Source of the DNA: Marinomonas rhodophyticola
GTDB taxonomy: Bacteria; Pseudomonadota; Gammaproteobacteria; Pseudomonadales; Marinomonadaceae
DNA: 64,000 bases
Direction of reading: 5' to 3'
Assembly: GCF_026113935.1 (NCBI RefSeq)
Contig: NZ_JAPEUL010000011.1
Coordinates: forward strand, 310,001 to 374,000
Under the pieces are notes generated by a model, which saw nothing but the letters and a program-made list of their open reading frames with translations, made no database searches and was not told the DNA's origin. Made by a program: the position numbers and the translations under genes. Position 1 is the stretch's first letter. Each line of letters begins with the position of its first letter. Below, one piece after another: positions 28,275 through 38,228 of the stretch.

Positions 28275-29338
28275 ATGGCTTTTGTTAACGCCACCACCAA
28301 AAAACAAAACGACTCGCAAACAGAATCGGAGAATACCATCAGCCAATATCAAGACACGGCTTATAACTCACAGAATTTTCCTGCTCAGAAGCCACGCCAA
28401 GAAAAGGGCTTTTTACGCCGCATGATGACTAGCGGCAAACCTTTTTCGTTCAGCCACACCACGGACAGCATCACCGTCTATGGTCTGGACGATATGACAC
28501 CCTCTAAGATGACAGAAGGAGGAAAAAGTTCAAAACAGAGTTACTGGAATGAAATAAGTCTTAATGGAGAATCTTTAAGTGGCTGGTCCCAATTATATTT
28601 TTTAATAGTTGGCATCGCCAAGATGTGTTTAATGGGCTTGTTGCCTTTGTTGTATGTCATTTTTCTACTAATGTGGTGGTTAGGGGGGGCTGGAATGAAG
28701 GCCCTTCAGAAGCTTTTTCGGAAGTTACTTTGTACGCGACCTTGCCTTGTTTACTCATTTATGTTCATTTTCTTCTGTTGAATGCGGGTTATTTTTTTGT
28801 TGCACCTTTTTTACGGTCTAAGCGAGTGTTTGAGTTAAACCGCACGACGGGTATGGTGACTTTGTTTAAAAAGAATAAGCCTTATTTTACTCATCCCTTT
28901 ATTGAGTTTGATTGTGTATTGATGTCGTCACCGACTCAGCAAGGCTTTTTAAATTACTCGTTAACTTTAATTCATCGTTACCGTGATTATTCTGTAGGCG
29001 TGCCGATTAGCGGTTCCATGGGCGCCAATCATAAAGTGATTGAATACCTTCGTTTTTGGAATATGGTGCAGCGCTACATGGACATCAGCCAACCGCTGCC
29101 AGATATTTTAGTACTAGAGCCAGCTCGTCAACGTGACCCAACCACCATCGCGTACGACAAAGAGCATAACCGCAACCCAAGATACTGGCGCGATATGACA
29201 GACGAAGAGTTTAAGCAAAAAATGGACGAGATCGAAAAGGCTCAGAAAAACACCCCAGCGACAGGCAAGCCAATCGATATCTTCAAAGGCCCTAACTCCA
29301 CTGTAAGCAAAAAACACAATCGTAATAAGAAGAAGTAG
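28275..29338 (+). pseudogene. Candidate T6SS immunity membrane protein (TsiV2 position), frame broken near 28716
   Basis: The two overlapping frames make one protein of 354 residues when one T is added to the TTTTT at 28714-28718, giving the junction LQKLFSEVTLYATLPCLLIYVHF. It has an N-terminal cytosolic stretch of about 105 residues, two or three membrane helices between about 105 and 180, and a soluble C-terminal half (VFELNRTTGMVTLF, RDYSVGVPISGS), which resembles DUF6708-type proteins found with T6SS effectors. The place directly behind a VasX-like toxin and the membrane topology match TsiV2, the VasX immunity protein. It has a clear AAAGGA ribosome site. The function is inferred from context. 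Confidence 0.65.
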
Positions 29339-29356
29339 CCAATGGACTCGGTGGTT

Positions 29357-29421
29357 AATGAAATAAGCGTCAAAGTGTATTGATAACAAAAAACCAGCAG
29401 TTTCCCCCTGCTGGTTTTTTT
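29357..29421 (+). repeat. Right copy of 65-bp direct repeat flanking the T6SS cassette
   Basis: It matches 20647-20711 at 64 of 65 positions, in the same orientation, and starts 18 bp after the immunity gene stop. It includes the same terminator hairpin (29392-29421), which now ends the T6SS cassette. Confidence 0.93.
29392..29421 (+). terminator. Terminator of the T6SS cassette
   Basis: The same AACCAGCAG/CTGCTGGTT hairpin and T-tract as after aceA; part of the repeated segment. Confidence 0.88.
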
Positions 29422-29518
29422 CTCTAGTGTTCAATATTTCTAAAATACTCTACTATCTAGCAGATAAATCAGTTGATTTTCGCTGATAGTCTTATGCCTA
29501 GATATTAAGAGAGCATGT

Positions 29519-31323
29519 TTGAATCATTCACGCTATATGCTTAGTGATAAGCAAGTCAACCATATTAGCTTAAAGGATTTAGCTCAACGCTCCAGGTTTG
29601 GTGGAGTATTTTATTTGCTGGCCTTTTGGGCTGCGGTTTTTAGCTCCACGGCAGCACGAGCACACTTGGAGATTATTGGTGCTTTTTCTTTCTGTTTTTT
29701 GCTGTTACAAATTTATCGTTTAGTGTTGTTTTTTAGCGTTTCTTCATCTAATGCTATGGATATTTCTTCATATTTTTCTCGTTATGCATTTGTTTATAAT
29801 GCTTCTGCTATTGTTTGGGTGAGTGGATCCGCTTGGTTATTTTATGTTAACCCAATGGTCGATTTAGCGGTGTCAATCAATATGATGGCGGCGGCGGGTA
29901 TTAGTATTGGTGGTGTTACCGTATTGGCCCCTTCTTATAAGATAATGCGCAGTTATTTTGTCTTAATCTGTTGGCCATTTGCCTTAGCAGCGGGCTTGCT
30001 TTTGGATAATCCAGGTAATTTTATTGTTACCGGTTTAATATTAGGTTATGGGTTATTTATTTTTCTAACAGGGAAGCAACAAAATCGCATTTATTGGCAG
30101 GCACTGAATGATAATTTAAAACTGTCAGAGCAGGCGGAAGAACTAGAAAAAGCCAAGATAGCTGCTGAGTTGGCTGGTCAGGCTAAAGCGAATTTTTTGG
30201 CCGCGATGACCCATGAGATACGAACGCCAATGAATGGTGTTTTGGGAATGGCTCAATTGTTATCTATGGGAGATCTTAATGAGCAGCAGAAACAGCAAGT
30301 GACGGTCATTAATAATGCTGGCCGAACATTAATGCATATTATTAATAATATTTTAGATTACTCTAAAATCAATGCAGAGCAACTAAAATTAGAAAAAATC
30401 GAGTTTAGTCCACGTAATGTCGTAAATGAAGTTGTATTACTTCTGTCCCCGCAGTTTGATATAAAGCCAATAAATTTTCTCTGTACGTTTGGTGATATAC
30501 CTGAATTAGTACAAGGCGATCCATATCTGCTACATCAAATTCTTTATAACCTCATCGGAAATGCTCTTAAATTTACCCATGAAGGGGAAATATCTATTGA
30601 GGTTTCTTCTAAGAAAAGTCATGCCGAAAATACACTGATCTTGTCGTTTGTTATTAGAGATAGCGGTATTGGTATTTCATCTGAAGACCAAGGTAAAATT
30701 TTCGAGCAATTCTATCAAGTTAACCATTTTAATCCCAATATTCGCGGTTCAGGGCTGGGGCTGAGTATTACTCAACGCTTAGTCGAGCTTATGGAGGGGA
30801 CTATTTCGGTTGAAAGTGAATTGGGGGTGGGAAGTGTTTTTACCATTGAGCTTCCGTTTACTTTGATTGCACAAACGATGCAACAAAAATCGTTTAAGTC
30901 ATCAACAAAAATAGGGGGAAGCCTGACCTACAATCAGATTTACACATTCTTTTAGTTGAAGATAACAAGGTGAACCAAATGCTCTGCGAGCAATTCTTTC
31001 TAAAATTAGGATGCTCCGTTGACTGTGCAGAAACAGGCATAATGGCACTGGAAAGGTTTAATAGTGCCCAACCTTATGATGTTATTTTCATGGATTGTAA
31101 TATGCCAGAAATGGACGGATTTTTAGCAACGTCAGCTATTCGACAGATAGAAAGAGACAGACACTTAAAGCAAACACCGATAGTTGCTCTCACTGCTCAT
31201 GTTGAGGCTAGCATAAAACAAAAATGTCTTGATGCTGGCATGAACGCATTTTTAAGCAAACCTTTTTTGTTTGAAGATTTAGAAGCTATGGTTACTAAAA
31301 TTCGAAAAGAAGGAAGTCTTTAA
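29519..31323 (+). pseudogene. Hybrid histidine kinase with membrane sensor and receiver, frame broken near 30916
   Basis: The N-terminus (residues 1-190) has about six membrane helices, like MASE-type sensors. A linker coiled coil then leads to HisKA (THEIRTPMNGVLGMAQ, His near 232), an ATPase domain (IGNALKFTHEG, RDSGIGIS, GSGLGLSIT) and a receiver domain (LLVEDNKVNQ, phospho-acceptor in IFMDCNMPEMDG). The receiver is in another frame; one G added to GGGGG at 30914-30918 joins them through KIGGKPDLQSDLHILLVEDN into 601 residues. It is transcribed right after the T6SS cassette. The signal is unknown. Probably a sequencing error. Confidence 0.88.
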
Positions 31324-31444
31324 CGTAGAAATAATTTCAGAATTTAATTGTCATTTAGAATTCATCAAATCGTCACGGCCGTCTTTTATGCTTTAGAAAC
31401 AATTTCAATAATCTATATGTGCGAGCATATTAAAAAGGCAAACG

Positions 31445-32864
31445 ATGATGGATAAAATCTGGTTAGCAAGTTTGATTTCTGTGTGTGTTTTATCTGGTTG
31501 TACAAGCAATGGTTCGACAATAAAAAATTCTGACTTTGTGGCGAACTTTCCGAAGCAAGGGAATCCCATTACCCTATTCGGTATTGCGTAACGATCTTGT
31601 GGATGCAAAAACCAATCAGCCATTTAAAATTCGCAATGGTGGTTTTGGATCGGCAATGATAGGGAATCCAAATCAAGCGAATCAGTTTTATGCGTTAACC
31701 GATCGCGGTCCAAATGCAGATTACAGTGGTGATTATGGTAAAGGAAAGAGTTTTCCTGTGGCCGATTACACGCCTCGTATTGGTTTATTTGAAGTGTCGT
31801 CAAACGGTGCTATTACCATGGTCAAGAGTATTCTATTAAAACGACCTGATGGTAGTTTGATTTCTGGCCTTCCCAATACATCGGCGTTGGGTGGTACAGG
31901 TGAAACACCTTATCATGCTGATGGTAGGTTGGTGTTAGAAGACGACAGCAAGCCGTATGATAAAATGACCAACCCTATTAAATTGGACGATTATGGCCTA
32001 GATGGCGAAGGTTTGGTTGCGCTTAAAGACGGTACGTTTTGGGTGAGTGATGAATATGGTCCACATATCGTACATTTTGATGCTAATGGCGTCGAAATTG
32101 GCCGTATTAATGCTTTTAAAGACGATAGTCGGGTGAGGTTTCATTTGCCTACGGAATTTCAACATCGTCGTGCTAATCGAGGCATGGAAGGTTTAGCGAT
32201 TACACCTGATGAAACCACCTTGGTGGGCATTATGCAATCGACATTGACGAACCCCGATAAAGCAGCGCATAAAGGCGATTTGACTCGTATTGTCATGGTG
32301 AATTTGAATAATGGCCGCACTGAGCAGTATCTGTATCGTCAAGAGAAAACGGAGAATTCCAATTCTGAAATTTCTGCGTTAACGGCTAACCAGTTTTTGG
32401 TGTTAGAACGTGATGGAAGTTTTTTACTTGGAGGTCCTGATGGTACATCAAAGGCTAAGCCGAATGCTCAAAAACAGGTTTATCGTGTTGATTTAAGTAC
32501 GGGAACACCGCTTTCGACAGTGTCTCTATCTTCTTCTATTAAGCAAGATGAAAGTCATGGGTTGATGATTGATGGGCTGACCCTTGAGCAATATGTACAG
32601 AAAAACGGTTGGGATGCATTAGCGGCAAAAGGGATCAAACCTGTCAGCAAAACCTTGGTGGTTGATATGGTGAAGGAAGTGGCTTATCCACACGATAAGA
32701 TGGAAGGTTTATGGGTGATTGATAACAATCATCTTGGGGTACTAAACGATGACGATTTTGCTACTTGGTCAACTAACGGTAAGTTGGAGCAAAAGCACCT
32801 TGATCAAAGCACAATTGACTCGAATCGTCTCTACATTATTAAAGCAGATTTGATGGGGAATTGA
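31445..32864 (+). pseudogene. Esterase-like phytase-family lipoprotein, frame broken near 31560
   Basis: The start at ATG 31445 encodes a lipoprotein signal with lipobox VLSGC (Cys near residue 18); this part runs into a stop after 48 residues. Removing one G from GGG at 31559-31561 continues into the long frame through FPKQGIPLPYSVLRNDL, giving 472 residues. The long part matches the 'esterase-like activity of phytase' family (FYALTDRGPNADY, LDGEGLVALKDGTFWVSDEYGPHI, RGMEGLAIT, KMEGLWVIDNNHLGVLNDDDF), a beta-propeller group that can act on phosphate esters. It is probably anchored in the outer membrane. A strong terminator follows. Confidence 0.82.
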
Positions 32865-32887
32865 TCGATCTATCAAAACGACGAAAG

Positions 32888-32914
32888 AGGAATGTCTAAG
32901 GGCATTCCTTTTTT
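32888..32914 (+). terminator. Terminator after the phytase-like lipoprotein gene
   Basis: An AGGAATG/CATTCCT stem with an 8-nt loop is followed by six T. Confidence 0.8.
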
Positions 32915-33060
32915 ATATCCTAAATAAGCAGAGTTATTCCCTAACTCATTGGCTCTTATTATGTGTCATTCACTATTATTTTGCTTTTTTTCAGTGGTAT
33001 TGGTGTTGGCAAGCTAATTGCTGTTTACGGCGATCTTCAATGCTTTCAAGGATATTTTTA

Positions 33061-35052
33061 GTGGACATGTTCCTTGTTAAAAACCAATCAATCATTAAGC
33101 ATTTTATCAAAGGGGTGGATAAGTACGATCAAACATTAAAATCACTGGGTACTTGGTGGGAAAAAATTGCCTTAATAGGCAAGATTAATAGTTTTGAAGT
33201 TGCCTCGACAATTTTAGAGGATATGGATAATACCCTTGGGCAGTTCCAAATCTTGCAAAAGCGATTGATCGAAAGTTTGACAAACGAGCATGCTCGAAAA
33301 GTAATTATGCAAGATCTGTCTCGCTGCCAGATGGCGATTGATGTGTTAATTCGTAACCTTTTTGAGCGAACGGCTGATATTGGCTTTTTAGCTACAGACC
33401 ATAATGTTGTCAAGTTTTTAAAAAATAGTGATAAAAAAGAAGAGGATGGCGTTTTTTTAAGACAGAGATTTCAAGCCTATGTTGATATTTATTCAGTTTA
33501 TCAAGATGCGTTTCTCATTACGCTTGATGGGGAGGTGGTGTTTCAGCTTAGCCAGCCTTCACGACGAGGCAAGGTGCAGGATGCGTTCATTCAGCAGGCG
33601 ATTACATATCCAGATCGCTATGTGGAGTATTTCGGGCAAACGTCTTTAATGGCGGGTTCTCTATCAAACCTTTTGTATGCTAATGCGGTAATAGATGAGG
33701 GACGCGTTGTTGGTGTTATTGTTTTGTGTTTTCGCTTTCAAAATGAGCTAGAAGAAATTACCAATCATCTTTTATTTGAACAGGAGGATAATCACTTTCT
33801 GCTCTTAAATGGTGCGGGTGATGTGCTGTTTGCTCCACAACGTTACCAGCAGGATTTTCCGATGCATTTGTCTATAAGCGCTGTGCCAAAAGTAGTGCTG
33901 TTTCATCATAAAGACTGTGTGCAAGTGACGACCAAAGGCCAACCTTATCAAGGTTATACTGGACCTGAAAATTGGCATATGGGGTCTTTATTAGTATTAG
34001 AAAACATGGATAGGGGCGTAAGTGATACACAGGATCATCAAACATTAGTTGCTGATCTTGCTGGGCTTATTTCAGCAGATTTATTTGATATCCGTCGCCA
34101 ATCTATTTCTATTAATGATGATTTAGAGTTGATTGTTCTGAATGGCATTATCACAGCGGCTCGCAAAGATGCAGTAGAGTTTGTGCCGGTATTAGAAGCC
34201 ATCAAAAAGATTGGTCGAGACATAGACAATGTGTTTGCGAACTCTATTGAATCATTGTTTTCTACTATTATTTCAGGTCAATTGAACGCAATAGCTCTGC
34301 AAGCTAACTTGGCAGTAGATATTATGGATCGTAACCTTTATGAACGTGCAAATGACTGTCGCTGGTGGGGGTTGAGCACGTCGTTACAAACGGCATTGTC
34401 AACACCAGAGATTGATAAAAATCGTATTCGTCAGACATTAGAGAAAATACACTCTTTGTATACTGTTTATCATAACTTATACGTTTATGATCAAAATGGG
34501 CGTTATCTTGCTTTTTCAGATGACACTTATCAACATCAAGTTGGACAGACTATAGAGGCAAATTCTGCAGGAATGGGCGTGTTTCATTCGCAAGATATTT
34601 ACTCTTACTGCGTATCGCCATTCATGCCTTTTGATTGTTATGGTGGTGCACATACTTACATTTATAATGCCGCTATTCGTAGCCCTGAAAAAAACAATGT
34701 GGTGGTTGGTGGTATCGGTATCGTATTCGATTCTACGGTAGAGTTTCGTGCCATTCTTAATGATATTTTGCCTAGAGAGAACGGTGTTGTAAAAGCAGGT
34801 ACGAAAGCCTTGTTCACCACAGATAAAGGCTTTGTCATTGCAAGTTCGTCAGATGATCATGCTGTTGGCAGTGTCTTTTTTCCTGAGATTAGCCTGACTG
34901 AACTCTTTCAAGATGGCAGTACAGCAACTGCTATTAGATTCGATGGCAATGTGTATCTTATTGGTGCTGCGATGTCGAACGGATACCGAGAATACAAACG
35001 TCAAGATGGTTATGAGAATACGATTATAGCTTGGGTACTTGTGCCTTGTTAG
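33061..35052 (+). CDS. Tandem Cache-domain protein without recognisable output domain
   Basis: A 663-residue protein with an internal duplication. Two similar units begin at about residues 103 (NLFERTADIGFLATD) and 428 (NLYERANDCRWWGLST), each followed by a Cache-like core with YSVYQDAFLITLDGEVVFQ or YTVYHNLYVYDQNGRYLAF. Between them lies an all-helical segment. There is no signal peptide, membrane helix, HAMP, methyl-accepting, kinase, GGDEF or CheW part, so it would be a cytosolic sensor lacking an effector. GTG 33061 is chosen because AAGGAT lies 8 nt before it; an ATG at 33040 has no ribosome site. Relatives often carry a C-terminal CheW domain, which is missing here. Confidence 0.65.
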   Translation: MDMFLVKNQSIIKHFIKGVDKYDQTLKSLGTWWEKIALIGKINSFEVASTILEDMDNTLGQFQILQKRLIESLTNEHARKVIMQDLSRCQMAIDVLIRNLFERTADIGFLATDHNVVKFLKNSDKKEEDGVFLRQRFQAYVDIYSVYQDAFLITLDGEVVFQLSQPSRRGKVQDAFIQQAITYPDRYVEYFGQTSLMAGSLSNLLYANAVIDEGRVVGVIVLCFRFQNELEEITNHLLFEQEDNHFLLLNGAGDVLFAPQRYQQDFPMHLSISAVPKVVLFHHKDCVQVTTKGQPYQGYTGPENWHMGSLLVLENMDRGVSDTQDHQTLVADLAGLISADLFDIRRQSISINDDLELIVLNGIITAARKDAVEFVPVLEAIKKIGRDIDNVFANSIESLFSTIISGQLNAIALQANLAVDIMDRNLYERANDCRWWGLSTSLQTALSTPEIDKNRIRQTLEKIHSLYTVYHNLYVYDQNGRYLAFSDDTYQHQVGQTIEANSAGMGVFHSQDIYSYCVSPFMPFDCYGGAHTYIYNAAIRSPEKNNVVVGGIGIVFDSTVEFRAILNDILPRENGVVKAGTKALFTTDKGFVIASSSDDHAVGSVFFPEISLTELFQDGSTATAIRFDGNVYLIGAAMSNGYREYKRQDGYENTIIAWVLVPC

Positions 35053-35216
35053 CCTAAAATATTCATATGACGTCATGGAAGACGTCTTTATTTTAATATG
35101 TGTTTTATTTTTCTGTGCGTATCTCTGATTAAAAACTGTACTAATAGCAAAAACTTAGTAACCTATTGATAAGGTTTTATTCTTCCACTCATGGCATCTG
35201 CCCTAAGAAAGCTTGT

Positions 35217-35698
35217 ATGAATTTAGAGTTGTTATTTTCCATTGCTCCTTACCGCTGGAGTGCGATTGTAACTGCCATTTTTTGCGGTGCGATTGTAGGT
35301 TTAGAGCGGCAGCTTAGGGGAAAGCCTGTAGGTATAAGGACTTCGGCACTGATTGTGCTCGGAACCTATGTGTTTATTACGTCTTCTATGTTGGTTGCAG
35401 TTGATATAACGGATCCATCACGAATTATAGGGCAGGTGATTACCGGTATTGGTTTTCTCGGGGCAGGTGTTATGTTGTCAAAAGACGGTTCTGTGATTGG
35501 CGTCACTTCTGCAGCGACCATCTGGGACTTCTAGCCGCAATAGGTGTGTGTATTGCTATTATTGACTCTTATGTGGCGATAAAACTGTCTTTTATTGTGG
35601 TGGCTATTTTATATGGCGTGGACATTTTAGAAGTATACTCTTCGGCTTTTACTCGAGGGGTACATTCTAAATATAGTCGATGGCGTAATAGAGAGTAA
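35217..35698 (+). pseudogene. MgtC/SapB family membrane protein, frame broken near 35525
   Basis: A small MgtC-like inner-membrane protein with four or five helices: GAIVGLERQLRGKPVGIRT (residues 22-40) and TGIGFLGAGVMLSKDGSVIG are the family signature. The frame stops at TAG 35532; one G added to GGG at 35524-35526 continues into AATIWGLLAAIGVCIAI and to a TAA at 35696, giving 160 residues, close to the membrane part of the family. ATG 35217 has AAGAAAG upstream. MgtC proteins modulate F-type ATPase and Mg starvation in other bacteria; here the role is unknown. Probably a sequencing error. Confidence 0.82.
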
Positions 35699-35727
35699 AT
35701 ACACTGAAGAGTTATTGGAGGACTAAA

Positions 35728-36162
35728 ATGGTTTCTGGTTATCGCATTAGCTGGGATTATAAAGAGATGGACTTTGATGTTATTCATCATTACATATCAA
35801 ATACCTATTGGGCTAAAAATATTCCTCAAACAACATTGAAAAGAGCGCTTGATAACTCATTATGTTTTGGCGTTTTTTCTCAGGAAGGGAAGCAAATAGG
35901 TTTTGCTAGAATGATTACTGATCAAGCCACGTTTGCTTACTTAGCCGATGTATTTATTGATGAAGAACATCGTGGAAAAGGATTGTCAAAGTGGCTAATG
36001 CAGGAAATTCATGATTACCCATCGTTACAAGGTTTACGCAGAATTCTATTGGCGACACGTGATGCTCATGGTTTGTATGGGCAATTTGGGTATACACCGT
36101 TGAATTATCCTGAAACCTTTATGCAGAAATGGAATCCGGATGTTTATAATGAATTTGATTGA
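35728..36162 (+). CDS. GNAT family N-acetyltransferase
   Basis: A 144-residue GNAT protein. The acetyl-CoA-binding motif is DVFIDEEHRGKGLSKWL (near 84-100), with the preceding strand QIGFARMITDQATFAYLAD and the late GLYGQFGYTPL segment. The family acetylates amines on small molecules or proteins. It starts 29 bp after the MgtC gene behind GGAGGA and may be in the same transcript. It converges with the diguanylate cyclase gene. Confidence 0.88.
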   Translation: MVSGYRISWDYKEMDFDVIHHYISNTYWAKNIPQTTLKRALDNSLCFGVFSQEGKQIGFARMITDQATFAYLADVFIDEEHRGKGLSKWLMQEIHDYPSLQGLRRILLATRDAHGLYGQFGYTPLNYPETFMQKWNPDVYNEFD

Positions 36163-36178
36163 GACTGGCGGATGTGGA

Positions 36179-37216
36179 CTATTTTGATAGCTCGACTCTG
36201 TTTCGTCCATTTTCTTTGCCTCTGTATAAGGCTTTGTCCGCTCGCTTTGTCATATTTAATGCATTATCGTTGTGTTTTTCATATTCAGTCACACCTAAGG
36301 TAATGGTAAGTGGCAGATTGAAATCACTAAAGGTTTCTTTTGATACTAGGTTTCTTAGATTTTCGGCAATCAGTGCTGCGCCATCCTTACTGGTGTTGGG
36401 TAGGATGATGATGAACTCTTCTCCACCAAATCGAGCAATAATGTCTTGGTTTCTAAGATTTCTTTTGAGTAACTGACCTACCTCAATCAGACAGATATCA
36501 CCAATATCATGTCCGAACATATCATTCACTTTTTTGAAATAATCAACATCGATCAAAATTAGGCTTAACGGTGACGACGTGAATAGTGATTTTTTAAGTT
36601 CTATACTGAAATAGATGTTTAGCCCTCGTCTATTTAAAAGACCCGTTAAAGGATCTTGAGTATTTTCCTCATTCAATTTTGTTGTCAGTTCTGCGTATTT
36701 ACGTAAGAAGAAATGACCAAAAAATGCACTAAAAATAATCGCTGCTGTTAACCAAAAACCACGATCAAAGGATTTTTCCGCTGAATACACCTCTTCTGTC
36801 AGATCGGTCAGAAGATGCCCAAATACAGTTGCTGATAGCGTACAAATTACAAGAATGATCGTGATCGCAATAGACTCTCTGGCACCACCTATTAACGCTG
36901 CTAAAATAGGATAAAGTGGTAAAAAATAGGCGACTTGACTATTTACTCCGCCGGAAATGGCGAGAGTTGGCATGATAATGATTAGAGCGACAATAAGTGA
37001 AAGGGTTATCTCCCATTTCGGGACAATATGTGCTCTGACGACAAAATAAAAAACAGAGGTAAGGATGAGGTTTACCACAGCTGACCATAGAAAAATGTCT
37101 GATAAGTCAACAAAGAGTGGCCTGATAACCAGTGAGGATGCCAAGGTTAATATTGACAGCTCTATGATCCGTAAGGTCAGCGTATGGTTGAGCTGAGTCT
37201 GTGCACTGTTTGGCAT
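36179..37216 (-). CDS. Membrane-bound diguanylate cyclase
   Basis: A 345-residue protein with about six membrane helices (residues 15-175) and a C-terminal GGDEF domain that makes c-di-GMP. The active-site motif is GGEEF near residue 264, and the inhibitory I-site RNQD lies five residues before it, so feedback control by product is expected. No EAL domain is present. It is the second c-di-GMP enzyme in the window. The signal sensed by the membrane part is unknown. Confidence 0.93.
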   Translation of the reverse strand: MPNSAQTQLNHTLTLRIIELSILTLASSLVIRPLFVDLSDIFLWSAVVNLILTSVFYFVVRAHIVPKWEITLSLIVALIIIMPTLAISGGVNSQVAYFLPLYPILAALIGGARESIAITIILVICTLSATVFGHLLTDLTEEVYSAEKSFDRGFWLTAAIIFSAFFGHFFLRKYAELTTKLNEENTQDPLTGLLNRRGLNIYFSIELKKSLFTSSPLSLILIDVDYFKKVNDMFGHDIGDICLIEVGQLLKRNLRNQDIIARFGGEEFIIILPNTSKDGAALIAENLRNLVSKETFSDFNLPLTITLGVTEYEKHNDNALNMTKRADKALYRGKENGRNRVELSK

Positions 37217-37434
37217 AATTTTATGAGTGTTATCCTGTTTTTAGCCGCTAGTAAGTCTTCAATACTATATTTTACAACTCGTAGCCTATCTAACTTCCTG
37301 ATCAGTTAGTTTTTTAGGGTATGAAAAAAGACAAAATCTAGCAAGTTTCTTATATGTCTATTTTACTAAACAAAGAACACGGAACTATATGCTAAATTCT
37401 TTTCTTTTTTGTTATGTGTTGTAAGGGGTGTTCT

Positions 37435-38161
37435 ATGTTCTTAAAAAATCGTATCTTGGTGTTTGTTACCGTATTGTTTGGATCAATGACATCGCCTTTA
37501 ATGGCGGCAACATTTGAGGTTCCTCGGTCGTTTGAGATCATGTATGTTGACCTTGAAAGTGCAGGCCGATTCGGCAGTGACTTTAAAGTAGACCTTGATG
37601 CAGGTCAGCACCAGATTGTGGTACGTTTTAATAAATTATTACGCAGTGGTGGTGATACTCAAGTCTTTCAGTCTGAGCCAATTGTACTGGACTTACAGTT
37701 TGAAAAAGATACGTATCTTACGTTAAAAGCGCCATATATATCGACCCGAAAGCAAGCTGAGGCGAATGCCAAGAAGTCCACAGTTTACCATTCATGATGA
37801 ACTAAGCGGCAAGGAAGTTGATTATCAACACCAAATTTTAGCAACGAAATCCGGTTTTCAAAATACACGTGATTATGTGGAAGAGATTGAGCGTTTAACA
37901 GCGAAGAATGCTTCACATGACATATCCTCTACTGGCCCTGTCTCTGCTCCAACTACCATGTCTCAAGATGTTGCGTTTGATATGATGAAATTCTGGTACA
38001 ATCAATCCAATGATGCAACTCGTAAGGATATTCGTATTTGGATTGCTGATGATGCATATAATCCTGCTGCATCCAGTATTCAATTCGACATGTCACAATT
38101 TTGGTTTAAAAAAGCCAATCAAGAAGACCAAAAAGCCTTTCAAAAATGGTTGATAGAGTAA
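37435..38161 (+). pseudogene. DUF2057 (YccT/CsgI-like) exported protein, frame broken near 37778
   Basis: The signal peptide ends Met-Ala-Ala near residue 25, followed by TFEVPRSFEIMYVDL, DLDAGQHQIVVRFNKLL and LTLKAPYISTRKQAEANAKK, the DUF2057 pattern of periplasmic proteins such as E. coli YccT (CsgI, a curli-assembly inhibitor). The frame is lost at AAGAAGTCCACAG; removing one base (37777-37779) continues with QFTIHDELSGKEVDYQHQIL, giving 241 residues. The C-terminal tail (AFDMMKFWYNQS and FDMSQFWFKKANQED) holds two similar helices. ATG 37435 is chosen for the AAGGGG 6 nt upstream. No curli genes are nearby. Confidence 0.72.
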
Positions 38162-38190
38162 TACATGGTTAACTAGTTCCTTTGCGGATA

Positions 38191-38221
38191 AAAATGCCCA
38201 ATGTTTATTGGGCATTTTTAT
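38191..38221. terminator. Bidirectional terminator
   Basis: A perfect stem AAAATGCCCAAT/ATTGGGCATTTT with a short GTTT loop and A/T tracts on both sides. It serves the DUF2057 gene and the minus-strand EamA gene. Confidence 0.85.
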
Positions 38222-38228
38222 TGGATTG

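Noticed and set aside
20713-29356. T6SS cassette as part of a prophage or transposon.
   Set aside because: No integrase, transposase, phage structural genes beyond the T6SS spike and tube, or target-site tRNA was found; only the direct repeats suggest mobility.
30890-31000. Split kinase and receiver as two partner proteins (separate histidine kinase and response regulator).
   Set aside because: The receiver motif LLVEDNKVN runs across the stop of the first frame, and one G in a G5 run makes a continuous hybrid kinase, so two proteins would leave the receiver without its first strand.
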